Position numbers and translations under genes: made by a program
DNA from: Ruegeria atlantica
GTDB lineage: Bacteria > Pseudomonadota > Alphaproteobacteria > Rhodobacterales > Rhodobacteraceae
Assembly (NCBI GenBank): GCA_013032095.1
Contig: WQBJ01000031.1
Location: 1 to 43,433 of the forward strand
Reading direction: 5' to 3'
Length of the DNA stretch: 43,433 nucleotides
The notes under the pieces: generated by a model
Told to the model about the DNA's origin: nothing
The model's database searches: none
Seen by the model: the letters and a program-made list of their open reading frames with translations, nothing else
Shown here: positions 25,445-33,090 of the stretch, one piece after another
How positions within the stretch are numbered: the first letter of the stretch is position 1
Layout of the letters: each line of letters begins with the position of its first letter

Positions 25445-25900
25445 TTATTCCGTCGCAATTGGATCCATGGACGTTCGCGAGGACAATGCGTTGACGCCCA
25501 AAGTCAACGACCTTCCAGCCTGGTTTAGCAAGGAGTGCACCTCTTCCCTAACCCAAAAGTGCGATATGCATCCGCCAGTGCCGCAGTAAAGAGATGCGGC
25601 GCTCGAGCACGCAAAACCAGACTCGTTCAGAACCCAGTCGCGTTGCAAATCTCCGTCGAGATCGACCCTTTCAACCGCGCCCCAATCTAAGTCAAGCTGA
25701 CCGTCGTTGAACGACGCGCAGGCCTGTGTCGCCAGATCAACCTTTGTCCGCAAACCGGTTGGTAGTTGTGATAAGTCAGCCGCGAAAGCTGGTGAAATCC
25801 CAATTAGACCCGAAACCAGCACAATCGCGGAAACCAAACATTTCAACTGGCGCACTAATTGAGAAGCCGGTTGGATAGCGGCATCAATTGCATTGATCAT
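25445..25900 (-). CDS. small exported cysteine-containing protein
   Basis: A 151-aa protein. A basic/hydrophobic leader (about residues 15-41, ending AFAA) suggests export. The mature part has an acidic DLDGD-type segment (ERVDLDGDLQRDWVL) and a cysteine cluster (SGFACSSAASLYCGTGGC) that probably forms disulfides. Similar short secreted proteins of unknown function are common in Rhodobacterales. Its start overlaps the upstream gene's end by 17 bases, so the two are likely cotranscribed. Confidence 0.65.
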   Translation of the reverse strand: MINAIDAAIQPASQLVRQLKCLVSAIVLVSGLIGISPAFAADLSQLPTGLRTKVDLATQACASFNDGQLDLDWGAVERVDLDGDLQRDWVLNESGFACSSAASLYCGTGGCISHFWVREEVHSLLNQAGRSLTLGVNALSSRTSMDPIATE

Positions 25901-26654
25901 ACCTGTAGTCCCCGTATTCCAGCCAGTTTGCCGAGCCCTCGCTAAAAATCAGAAACTCGGACCTGTCTTCCCCAAGTAGGGCAACAACAAATCCGGTCGG
26001 CGGTTCAGAATTTCCGAAGTAACTGTGGGCCGTCATGGCTCTGATCGACTCGCCGTTGACTGTTACTCGTGCGTCCCACTCCCCCTCCGGATTGTCCAAA
26101 ATTACGGGTTCGATCACGCGTTTTATCGCCCCGCCACCACAATAGACGATACCTTCGGGAGCTTCGTAGGAAGCCCCCTGGCTAACATCCGAGTTGCACG
26201 CAGAACGAAGGGACCGAATTGCCGCGCTGGAACCTTTTAAGTCAAAAATTCCATAGCTGACATCTTGATCAATCATCGACAAATTGACCGACGCATTGGC
26301 CGCAAGCTGGTCCACTACAAAACCGTAGTCCTGCTGACTATTGAAACTGATTTCAACGGGATAGTTGTCGACGATCTGTAAGGCAGCGTTTTCTACGCCA
26401 ACCTGAAATGCACCAACCTCGGTGGCTCCGGTTTTCAAAAAACGAATGGTGAGCCCTTGCTTCTCCACAATGTCCTGGCTGTCCTCGTATCCAGCCGTAG
26501 CAAAGCGGATACGGTTACACTGAAGCTCCAACGTCATGTTTCCGGTCTGAATAAATGCATTGGGATTAGGCCCGGAACTGAACGACCACTCCGCTGATGC
26601 TGTGGTCGCCATAGCCATCAGTAACTTTCCAAGGGAAATCGGCTTGCAACTCAT
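25884..26654 (-). CDS. exported hypothetical protein, 256 aa
   Basis: A 256-aa protein with a short N-terminal leader (KLLMAMATTASA) and a beta-rich mature part with several cysteines (LELQCNRI, RSACNSD, IVYCGGGA, YRYDQCN). No family is recognised. The ATG at 26654 is preferred because GGAGAGAGAAA precedes it; the frame extends to 26690. It is followed by the overlapping 151-aa gene. Probably periplasmic. Confidence 0.65.
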   Translation of the reverse strand: MSCKPISLGKLLMAMATTASAEWSFSSGPNPNAFIQTGNMTLELQCNRIRFATAGYEDSQDIVEKQGLTIRFLKTGATEVGAFQVGVENAALQIVDNYPVEISFNSQQDYGFVVDQLAANASVNLSMIDQDVSYGIFDLKGSSAAIRSLRSACNSDVSQGASYEAPEGIVYCGGGAIKRVIEPVILDNPEGEWDARVTVNGESIRAMTAHSYFGNSEPPTGFVVALLGEDRSEFLIFSEGSANWLEYGDYRYDQCN

Positions 26655-26727
26655 TTTCTCTCTCCATGGCGCTGCGGTTCGCACTGTCATTCAGCAGAGG
26701 TGCCGGCTTGTTGCCTGGACAACCAGG

Positions 26728-27243
26728 TCAGGAAACAGGTTCGCCGTATTCGTTTGCGCCTTCTTCCGAAGGGCGCGTCAACCACCAGATCATCAGAATG
26801 GACAGAACCAATTGAAGAATTGAGACAACAACAATACCGGTCACGCCCAGGACTGCCGCGGGTCCTCGTAATGCGTCAGGGTTCTCGGTCCCTAGCTCCA
26901 ATACCGTGAAGAACGCCACCCCACCCAGCATGACAAAGAGCGTTGTAATGCTGAGCGCCATCGGCAGCAGCAAATACCAGCCAGGTCGTCCTGTATCATG
27001 CAGCCTCCGCCAACCGGCGGCCAGCATGGGTATGAGAACAGCCAGTTGGAAAACAGAGGACAGAACCCGAGATCCCTGCCCTGTTTCGGGGTTGGTCCCG
27101 AATATGATCGTATCCAGCACAGCCAAAGCAGCGCTCGCGAGAACTACGAACAAGAAGAACCACCAGTATTCTGAGCGTAAAGCCCGACCGGAGAACTGGA
27201 AGTATTTTGAGAAACACGTTTTTACTGCTTCGCCAAATCCCAT
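26728..27243 (-). CDS. DUF805 membrane protein
   Basis: A 171-aa integral membrane protein of the DUF805 family. The signature is FSGRALRSEYWWFFLF near the N-terminus and GWRRLHDTGRPGWYLLLP after the second helix. Four helices are predicted. The function is unknown; members are often linked with envelope genes. AAGGAG lies seven bases upstream of the ATG. The two exported-protein genes follow on the same strand after a 70-base gap. Confidence 0.9.
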   Translation of the reverse strand: MGFGEAVKTCFSKYFQFSGRALRSEYWWFFLFVVLASAALAVLDTIIFGTNPETGQGSRVLSSVFQLAVLIPMLAAGWRRLHDTGRPGWYLLLPMALSITTLFVMLGGVAFFTVLELGTENPDALRGPAAVLGVTGIVVVSILQLVLSILMIWWLTRPSEEGANEYGEPVS

Positions 27244-27365
27244 ATTTCACTCCTTTCTTACTTTCTGTGCGGTCTCAAACGCTTCGCCGCTCAGGAGAAC
27301 GCACTCGCCCCTAAGGATGCTCCCTCTTACCTTTTTGTTTGGAAGCAGAAGCCCATCGCACGAGA

Positions 27366-27383
27366 GCGTAAAGAATTTTACGC
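27366..27383. promoter_or_regulatory. dyad GCGTAAA-N4-TTTACGC
   Basis: Perfect 7-bp arms with a four-base centre, about 120 bases upstream of the DUF805 gene start on the minus strand. It could be an operator. No regulator is assigned. Confidence 0.35.
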
Positions 27384-27469
27384 GCGGAAAAAATATTGAT
27401 TTATTAAATATTAGATTCAAACATGCGAATTTGACGCAACTTTATTTTACCTCCGTTGTAGTCGCTGTC

Positions 27470-27531
27470 GCCCGATTTGTCGGGCCCTTCCGGCCGCTGG
27501 AGTGAGTGCTGGCGGTCGGAAGGCTTTTTTA
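27470..27531 (+). terminator. tandem hairpin with T-run (plus strand), possible sRNA 3' end
   Basis: GCCCGA/TCGGGC (27470-27485) is directly followed by a longer stem (CCTTCCGGCCGC from 27486 paired with GGCGGTCGGAAGG at 27511-27523, one mismatch) and CTTTTTT. This is a good rho-independent terminator on the plus strand, yet no plus-strand gene ends before it. Confidence 0.65.
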
Positions 27532-27555
27532 AATGATTTTGCTTGGGAGGATGCG

Positions 27556-27783
27556 ATGCTCAGACACAACATACGAGCCCTCTCTCCAAAGCTCGCTCTA
27601 GCTCTTGCCAGCGACGTCATTCGGCCATCACGCGTTGTTGGCGGTCTTGGCAGTCAACGAAATATCGTTCCGCCGACCAAGCCCGCCGCAGCAAGTTTTG
27701 GGAAAGGTATTTACAGGATGGTAGCATGTTCTGTTGGGTACTCAGACGCGAGAGCTTCAAACAAGCGCATCCAGTTTCACTAA
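27556..27783 (+). CDS. small hypothetical protein, 75 aa
   Basis: A basic 75-aa frame with a good ribosome site (GGGAGGATGCG before the ATG). No membrane segment and no family recognised. It starts just after the terminator at 27531 and is followed by the lipoprotein gene 27 bases later. It may simply be leader sequence. Confidence 0.35.
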   Translation: MLRHNIRALSPKLALALASDVIRPSRVVGGLGSQRNIVPPTKPAAASFGKGIYRMVACSVGYSDARASNKRIQFH

Positions 27784-27810
27784 TTTCAACGGACCCAGAG
27801 GGAGAAGAAA

Positions 27811-28110
27811 ATGAAAAAAAAGATGGTGATGATTTCAGGCGCAACTTGTTTCGCAATGCTTGCGGCCTGTGACGACACGAGTACATCCAGTGCGTCCGCC
27901 GAACTCACACCCGCTCAGCAGGCGTGTTTGCGAGATGTAGCCAACACGACGAACAATTCGCAAGTCGTTGTGCTCTCGTCCGCGTTTAGCGAGGCTGGAA
28001 CACAAGTCACTGTCGGTGTTGGCGAGGATCGTGCTCCTTGGAATTGCATTGCTTACAGTGATGGCGCGACAGCTGGTATCGAGTTCCTGGGCGACGAAGG
28101 CGCACTGTGA
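27811..28110 (+). CDS. small lipoprotein, 99 aa
   Basis: The N-terminus has a lysine-rich start and lipobox LAAC (Cys20), so it should be lipidated and envelope-anchored. The mature part has a conserved-looking segment (AQQACLRDV, VVVLSSAFSEAGT, APWNCIAYSDG) with two cysteines. Proteins of this type are common in Rhodobacterales and have no known function. GAGGGAGAAG precedes the ATG. Confidence 0.75.
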   Translation: MKKKMVMISGATCFAMLAACDDTSTSSASAELTPAQQACLRDVANTTNNSQVVVLSSAFSEAGTQVTVGVGEDRAPWNCIAYSDGATAGIEFLGDEGAL

Positions 28111-28200
28111 CCTGTCTGGTGTGTATCTCGAAAGCACCAGTCATGATCAAATTTGAATAGCATCAAGTTCACACATTCGCATGTTGCAATAAGATTGGAC

Positions 28201-28727
28201 TTAAACTTGTTCAATCTCCTTAAGGTTGTCAAAAATGCGCGTATTCAGCTCGGTTGTATTTGCGTGATCGGCATTTTCCCGATGTCTGCGGAAAGTAGCC
28301 GGTGAAACCAGGCGGTCTTTGTAAGCGTTGCTTCGGCACGGCCTTCGCTGCGCTTCTTTTCCAGCAGTTCTGCCGCCAACTTGGAGAAGTTAGCGTTGTT
28401 CTCTGCCTCTTCTCTGGCTTTTTTGTCTTTGCGAACGCTGGAAGGATCCTCGCCATTTGCGATCAGGCTGCGGGCGTCGCCCCGTTTCCGTCGCGCATCG
28501 GCCAGTGTCACTTCAGGGTACTTGCCCAGCGCCAGCAGCTTTTCCTTTTTGAGCCAACGATACTTGAAGCGCCAGAGTTTCGAACCGTTCGGCTTTACCA
28601 GCAAATATAGTCCGTCAAAATCGGCCTGCTTGTAGGGCTTCTCCTTAGGTTTCAAAGCCCGAATCCGTGCGTCGCTCAAGACAGGTATTGGGGGTACCTT
28701 CCAGTAATCGTGTGGCACGTACCCCAA
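28201..28727 (-). pseudogene. P4-type integrase remnant, truncated and frameshifted
   Basis: About 160 codons match the N-terminal part of DUF4102/P4-type tyrosine integrases (LSDARIRALKPKEKPYKQADFDG-like region, LLALGKYPEVTLADARRKRGDAR, then WFHRLLSADIGKMPITQI). The frame stops at 28245; a neighbouring frame continues with IFDNLKEIEQV to a stop at 28201, showing a frameshift. The catalytic C-terminal half is missing. The usual start is replaced by ATA in PIPVLSDAR. It lies back to back with the intact integrase, so an earlier element probably occupied this locus. Confidence 0.8.
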
Positions 28728-29009
28728 TTCGGTACCCTATTTGGGGGTAGATTACAGCGCACGCGACAGGACAACATCGGACAATCCGACAATAGAAATC
28801 CTACAACTACAAGCTACTATCAGCCAGAATCGGAGGCAACTGGATGTTAAGGTGGTGCCCCCACACGGCATTTAGACCATGGATCACCCTGCTCCAACCC
28901 GTGCCAGCCTAAATTGATAAATTAAGCATAATAATGGCTTAGTTATTTCATTTCATCCCAAATTGATGCAAGGTATCCCACACCAAAAGGTGGACACAAA
29001 GGTGGACGA
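28728..29009. other. gap between integrase remnant and integrase; no gene
   Basis: A 280-base AT-richer region. It should hold the promoter of the intact integrase and may contain one attachment site. I could not find a direct repeat with the right flank by eye, and no tRNA gene is visible. Confidence 0.4.
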
Positions 29010-30233
29010 ATGGCAAGGCCGATCCACAAACTCTCAGCGTCGGCAGTCAAGGCCGCAGGCCCCGGCAAGTACAGCGACGGCGCCGGATTGTGGCTATACA
29101 AGCGGCAAGATGGTAGCAGCCAATGGTTTCTCAGGATCACAGTTCATGGGCGCAGGCGTGAGATGGGTCTCGGGTCCACCACCGCTGTCTCGCTTAAGGA
29201 AGCACGACAGCAGGCAGAACACTGGCGTACCCTTGCGCGTCAGGGCATCGACCCCATCAAAGAGCGCGAGAAACAGCGTCGCGAAGCAGAGCGCAACCTG
29301 CACTGTCTAACTGAAGTCGCTCTGGACGCATATGAGAGCCGCAAAGCCGAATTGAAAAACGACGGTAAGGCTGGACGGTGGTTTTCTCCCCTTCGACTGC
29401 ACGTATTACCAAAACTGGGCAAGGTCCCTGTATCAGAAATCGATCAGATCGACATTCGGGACACTCTGAGGCCCATCTGGCATTCCAAGGGAGAGACGGC
29501 GCGTAAAGCCATAAATCGCCTAGGCATCGTCCTCAAACACGCTGCGGCCCTTGGGTTGGACGTGGATTTGCAGGCCACAGAGAAAGCAAAGGCTCTGCTC
29601 GGGAAGTCCAGACACATGCCTCAGCATATTGCTGCCATGCCGTGGAACGAAGTTCCCGAATTTTACAGAACATTGGAAGAGCCGACGACGACCAATCTCG
29701 CTTTGAGAATGCTGATCCTGACGGCGGTTCGATCCGGCCCAATTAGGTTCATTCGGTTCGATCAAATTCAAGACGATGTTTGGACTATTCCGGCGGATCA
29801 AATGAAGGGGCGGCTAGGACAAACCTCTGATTTCCGCGTCCCACTATCCAGCGAAGCCTTGAGCGTGGTCGATCTTGCAAAGCCATTTAATCGGGATGGA
29901 TTTCTCTTCCCCGGCCTTCGCAAGGGAGTGATTTCGGACATGACGATGGGTCATCACATGCGCAAGGTGGGTTTGCCATACAGACCACATGGGTTCCGGT
30001 CCAGCTTTCGGGATTGGGTAGCAGACCGGACTAACACACCCTACGAAATTGCGGAGACCTGTCTTGCTCATTCGGTGGGAGGTCAGATTGAACGAGCCTA
30101 TCGGCGGACAGATTATTTAGAGCAGCGACGCGTGATCATGGAGACGTGGGCGGATCATGTGACGGCTAAGAAGAAGAGCACATTTGATGGCTTCAGAAAC
30201 AATTTTAAGAGAACAGGCGATCAACCTGAATGA
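29010..30233 (+). CDS. tyrosine-type integrase, P4-like
   Basis: A 407-aa integrase. The N-terminal about 90 residues are the DUF4102 arm-binding domain (YSDGAGLWLYKRQDGS, MGLGSTTAVSLKEARQQA). The catalytic residues are R241 (LTAVRSGPIR), K266 probably, H327 and R330 (PHGFRSSFRDW), H354 (CLAHSVGG) and the nucleophile Y364 (AYRRTDYLEQRR). All are present, so it looks active. Members insert genomic islands, often at tRNA genes, and control excision. It marks the left end of the island and overlaps the next gene. Confidence 0.93.
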   Translation: MARPIHKLSASAVKAAGPGKYSDGAGLWLYKRQDGSSQWFLRITVHGRRREMGLGSTTAVSLKEARQQAEHWRTLARQGIDPIKEREKQRREAERNLHCLTEVALDAYESRKAELKNDGKAGRWFSPLRLHVLPKLGKVPVSEIDQIDIRDTLRPIWHSKGETARKAINRLGIVLKHAAALGLDVDLQATEKAKALLGKSRHMPQHIAAMPWNEVPEFYRTLEEPTTTNLALRMLILTAVRSGPIRFIRFDQIQDDVWTIPADQMKGRLGQTSDFRVPLSSEALSVVDLAKPFNRDGFLFPGLRKGVISDMTMGHHMRKVGLPYRPHGFRSSFRDWVADRTNTPYEIAETCLAHSVGGQIERAYRRTDYLEQRRVIMETWADHVTAKKKSTFDGFRNNFKRTGDQPE

Positions 30234-30813
30234 AAAACCTGCGGTGCTCCTTTTGGAGTTCAAGAAGGCCATCATCCGTGGCGATCCGACAGCTATATAC
30301 CAAGCAATTCTTCTTTGCAGTGAACACCAGATAGCACTGCCGGAATGGCTGGCAGATCACCTTCTAAAGCTAACCGCGGACTATCATCTAGGCAAAAAGC
30401 CGAGTTGGAAAGGAGCAGGTAAACGCCCATTGATCGTCATCAGACGCCGAATTGAAAACGAAGTAAGGCGCAGAGCTGTGATCGCTGTTAGGGCATGGGT
30501 TAAGGATAAGCGTAGTTACCAGGCAATGCCGACGGCGTGCATTCGCGCGTGGAACCGACAAGACTACAGACACAGCGAGTTCAACACCGATTATGACGCT
30601 CTTGATTTTGCATCGTTAGGTCTTCGAGACATCAAAATTCAGGCTGACGGTCCTTTTTTGAAATGCAGCACACGGACCTTGCGACGAGCTATGGAAGACA
30701 AGAACGACAACCACCTTCCCAATTTATCTGGGCGGATTGCTTCTGTTTTTGGCCTAACTGATCCAGATACGCTGTTTGGCTATGACAAACCACTTAAACC
30801 TAGCCTCAAATAG
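30187..30813 (+). CDS. island hypothetical protein, 208 aa
   Basis: A basic, probably soluble protein. The N-terminal half is helical (LLLEFKKAIIRGDPTAIYQAILLC, WLADHLLKL), and a long basic helix (RRIENEVRRRAVIAVRAWVK) suggests nucleic acid contact; no motif is recognised. It overlaps the integrase 3' end by 47 bases, as often seen for integrase-linked accessory genes. Start ATG at 30187. Confidence 0.7.
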   Translation: MASETILREQAINLNEKPAVLLLEFKKAIIRGDPTAIYQAILLCSEHQIALPEWLADHLLKLTADYHLGKKPSWKGAGKRPLIVIRRRIENEVRRRAVIAVRAWVKDKRSYQAMPTACIRAWNRQDYRHSEFNTDYDALDFASLGLRDIKIQADGPFLKCSTRTLRRAMEDKNDNHLPNLSGRIASVFGLTDPDTLFGYDKPLKPSLK

Positions 30814-30826
30814 GCTCACCCACCCA

Positions 30827-30842
30827 GTGAACTTGAGTGCAC
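30827..30842. repeat. island palindrome, site 1
   Basis: GTGAACTTGAGTGCAC, two changes from GTGAACTCGAGTTCAC. It lies 13 bases after the stop of the 208-aa gene and 124 bases before the AlpA-like gene. Confidence 0.7.
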
Positions 30843-30882
30843 CACGATTGCAGCCCTGAATTCTTGATTTGGCCCAATCTAA

Positions 30883-30919
30883 TGGCCAAAAAATAGTTGG
30901 AAATTGGCGTTTTTGGCCA
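30883..30919. promoter_or_regulatory. inverted repeat TGGCCAAAAA upstream of the AlpA-like gene
   Basis: TGGCCAAAAA (30883-30892) and its complement TTTTTGGCCA (30910-30919) are perfect 10-bp arms separated by 17 bases. They lie about 50 bases before the start at 30966. Probably an operator, possibly for the AlpA-like protein itself. Confidence 0.5.
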
Positions 30920-30965
30920 AAAAGTTCACAGCTACTTTTGTCTCCATGATCCAAGGAGACCCAAA

Positions 30966-31148
30966 ATGACCCTGACGCCAAACCGCTACATTACCCTTCG
31001 CCAGTTGTCCGAAAAACTCGGTGGCCGGTCCCGTTCCAGCATCTATCGTGACCTTGAAAACAGCCACATCCCGAACCCAATCCGCGTGGGTTCCAGGCTC
31101 TACTGGTGTGAGGAAGAGGTAGATAATTTTCTGAAATCGCTACGCTAA
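30966..31148 (+). CDS. AlpA-like HTH regulator, 60 aa
   Basis: A short helix-turn-helix protein of the AlpA/MerR-like excisionase type (YITLRQLSEKLGGRSRSSIYRD, then a wing NPIRVGSRLYWCEEEVDNFL). In P4-like elements such proteins regulate integrase or cargo promoters and may assist excision. AAGGAG precedes the ATG. It lies 66 bases before the reverse transcriptase gene and likely shares its transcript. Confidence 0.85.
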   Translation: MTLTPNRYITLRQLSEKLGGRSRSSIYRDLENSHIPNPIRVGSRLYWCEEEVDNFLKSLR

Positions 31149-31214
31149 GTTCTTGGAAAGACGTCGAAGCCTGAAACGCATGGGCTAGACCCGATCACCC
31201 GAAGGAACGCCAAA

Positions 31215-32588
31215 ATGGCCGTCAACTTCTGTGCGAATGCAAGTAACAACCCGTGTTTGATCAAAGTCTTCAATCACTACGTCCCGCTTTATCCGCAGGA
31301 AGTTTCCAACTTCAACAATGACGTTCACTCGTTGGCAAAAGCGAGAAAGAAAGAACAGCGATTGCGCAAACGGTGTGAACTTACGTTCACTGATCCAAAG
31401 AAGGGACCGCAGGCGCGATACAACTACTTAAGTTCACTGGCCTGCCTCCAGGCTCAAATGGTCGAAGCCAATAAACGCCGCCCCATTAAAGATCGACTGT
31501 CGATTAGCCAGATTTTGGAAGCTTCAAAGCTTTGTAAAGCCATGGTCGAGTTAAATGAACCAGTCGTGGTCAAGAACATCCCGAAGCTTACCGGCGTCGG
31601 CCATCGAACCATCAATGACTTCGGCCCTGTGGCCCGAGGAGCTCAGCGTATGGCGGTGGAGCTGCTCCAAATGGCTTATTCCCCCGCCCCGTTCCAATTC
31701 AACCACCTGGGCGTCCATGCAGCCGTCGAAGAGACGCTCCGGCTTATTACAAAAGAGGACTATGCCTATGTGACAGAGCTAGATATCAGAGACCACTATC
31801 CAAGCTTTTCCAAGGACGCCCTGGTAGACTGGCTCCCGCTGCCAAAATCGGCAGTCATGCAGATCGTAGCAGCGTCATCCGCCCAGTGGGTAATACACCC
31901 ATCCAAAATATCTTCTGGGTATAACACCAATATTATTCATCCCCACCCGCTCGGCATTCCTCAGGGCAGTCCCGCATCGAGCGTTGTTGCCGAGTTCAGC
32001 ATCAGCAAGCTCAAAATGATCAAAGTCGCGAACACCGCTTTGATAAATTACGCTGATAACTTCTTCTTGCTCGGGAAAGACAAAATCAGTCTCGCATACG
32101 CACTCGAAGCCCTGCGCCTTGGCATCGCCAAGCTGCCGGGCGGGAATTTCACTACGCATCCACAAAAATCCGAACCGAATTTAATCCGACCAGTCACACA
32201 GCCATTCAGAATGCTTGGGTGCCATGTCGTTAAAACAAGCGATGGTGTCGATGTCTTCCCGACTGAGACAAACCTTGAACGGCTGGAAGGACGTTTAAAA
32301 ATCGGATTGCAGAGCACCGAAGCAATGCTGATCGAAGCTGAGAAAACCGCCGACAAAAACCTTCGCCTCTCAGCTGTTCAAGACTACCTGCGTTTGAGGA
32401 GCTACTTCTGTGCATGGGTCAACGCGTTTTCGATGTGCCAGGAACTAGACGTCATTGTGGCTGACATTCTCTACACGCTCAATGAATTAGCGAATACCTT
32501 CAACATCGGCACAATCGAACTCGAGGCAGCAAAAGATGCCTCTACTCATTGCCACTACTACCCCAACTCAGGTGTTGCGGCGTACTAG
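31215..32588 (+). CDS. reverse transcriptase-like protein with YADN box
   Basis: A 457-aa protein with the palm motifs of bacterial reverse transcriptases: motif A with catalytic D190 (YVTELDIRDHYPSF), motif B GIPQGSPASS (247-256), motif C YADN (279-282; usually YxDD) and motif E FRMLGC (331-336). The second aspartate of motif C is Asn, so activity is likely altered. The N-terminal about 150 residues (PVVVKNIPKLTGVGHRTI) hold the finger elements, and the last about 100 residues form a helical thumb-like extension. It is not a clear retron, DGR, CRISPR-linked or group II intron type: no maturase endonuclease domain, no obvious RNA partner gene upstream (only 66 bases to the AlpA-like gene). 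It is the central cargo of the island. Confidence 0.88.
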   Translation: MAVNFCANASNNPCLIKVFNHYVPLYPQEVSNFNNDVHSLAKARKKEQRLRKRCELTFTDPKKGPQARYNYLSSLACLQAQMVEANKRRPIKDRLSISQILEASKLCKAMVELNEPVVVKNIPKLTGVGHRTINDFGPVARGAQRMAVELLQMAYSPAPFQFNHLGVHAAVEETLRLITKEDYAYVTELDIRDHYPSFSKDALVDWLPLPKSAVMQIVAASSAQWVIHPSKISSGYNTNIIHPHPLGIPQGSPASSVVAEFSISKLKMIKVANTALINYADNFFLLGKDKISLAYALEALRLGIAKLPGGNFTTHPQKSEPNLIRPVTQPFRMLGCHVVKTSDGVDVFPTETNLERLEGRLKIGLQSTEAMLIEAEKTADKNLRLSAVQDYLRLRSYFCAWVNAFSMCQELDVIVADILYTLNELANTFNIGTIELEAAKDASTHCHYYPNSGVAAY

Positions 32589-32684
32589 CAGAGCGAAGAA
32601 GCCTAGCGCTTCAACATCCCAGGTATCGCTCAAAATACGTTTCCCACTTTAGTCCTTCGAAGTCTCGCTACCTGACCTTCCCCA

Positions 32685-32700
32685 GTGAACTTGAGTTCAT
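32685..32700. repeat. island palindrome, site 2
   Basis: GTGAACTTGAGTTCAT, one change from a perfect palindrome at each of two positions. Confidence 0.8.
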
Positions 32701-32744
32701 TTTCAATCACGTGCCTCTGCTCTGGCATACCATCTTTAAAGTCA

Positions 32745-32760
32745 GTGAATTCAAGTTCAC
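32745..32760. repeat. island palindrome, site 3
   Basis: GTGAATTCAAGTTCAC, inverted relative to site 2 in its asymmetric positions and exactly 60 bases from it. Confidence 0.8.
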
Positions 32761-32982
32761 CGGGGTCGGAAGATCGAGGCAACAGATGCCGAGCAGAAAT
32801 AGCGCACCGCCTTTTTTATGTCGTATTTACAATGCGTTCTGCAGTTTTGGCGAACCTTGGAACATACTATTCAAGGTTTGCACTTCAAGCGCCATCGACA
32901 ACGATCTGTATCGTAACCCTCTGAACTGGGCACGTCTGAGACTGAAACTTTAAAAATCAATGCTTTAGATTGGCCAACACCT

Positions 32983-32990
32983 GAGTTCAC
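32983..32990. repeat. island palindrome, half-site 4
   Basis: GAGTTCAC only; the left half is not recognisable. It lies about 100 bases before the 777-aa gene. Confidence 0.3.
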
Positions 32991-33090
32991 CAACGCTTCA
33001 GGGGGGTACCTTTGTTTCTACTGAACGTCGATCACAGCCCGGCAAATATCTCGGATTGACTGCCGTGAAATTGCTCGCGAGAGTGTTGCC

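Larger units (their letters stand above)
27244..27555. other. intergenic region with dyad, hairpin and orphan terminator
   Basis: It holds the dyad GCGTAAA/TTTACGC (27366-27383), a hairpin (27470-27485) and a plus-strand terminator (27486-27531) with no upstream plus-strand gene. The run TATTTAATAAATC-like AT-rich stretch around 27395-27415 would suit a promoter. It may encode a small RNA. Confidence 0.45.
32679..32768. repeat. long imperfect inverted repeat containing palindrome sites 2 and 3
   Basis: The left arm CCCCAGTGAACTTGAGTTCA (32680-32699) is matched by the complement of the right arm, which reads CCCCGGTGAACTTGAATTCA on the other strand, and the match extends a few bases outward. 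A loop of about 45 bases lies between. The RNA or single-stranded DNA could form a large hairpin that also has two small self-palindromes. Confidence 0.6.
32589..33090. other. 500-bp noncoding region after the reverse transcriptase
   Basis: It contains palindrome sites 2 and 3 (start-to-start 60 bases), embedded in a longer imperfect inverted repeat, and half-site 4 at 32983. No coding frame with support is seen. It is the best place in the island to look for a noncoding RNA or a recombination/priming site. Confidence 0.55.

Noticed and set aside
30843..31214. Retron-type ncRNA upstream of the reverse transcriptase
   Set aside because: The gap between AlpA-like gene and RT is only 66 bases, and no msr/msd-like structure was visible in it. 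The region before the AlpA-like gene has only the operator-like repeat. A structure prediction could still change this.
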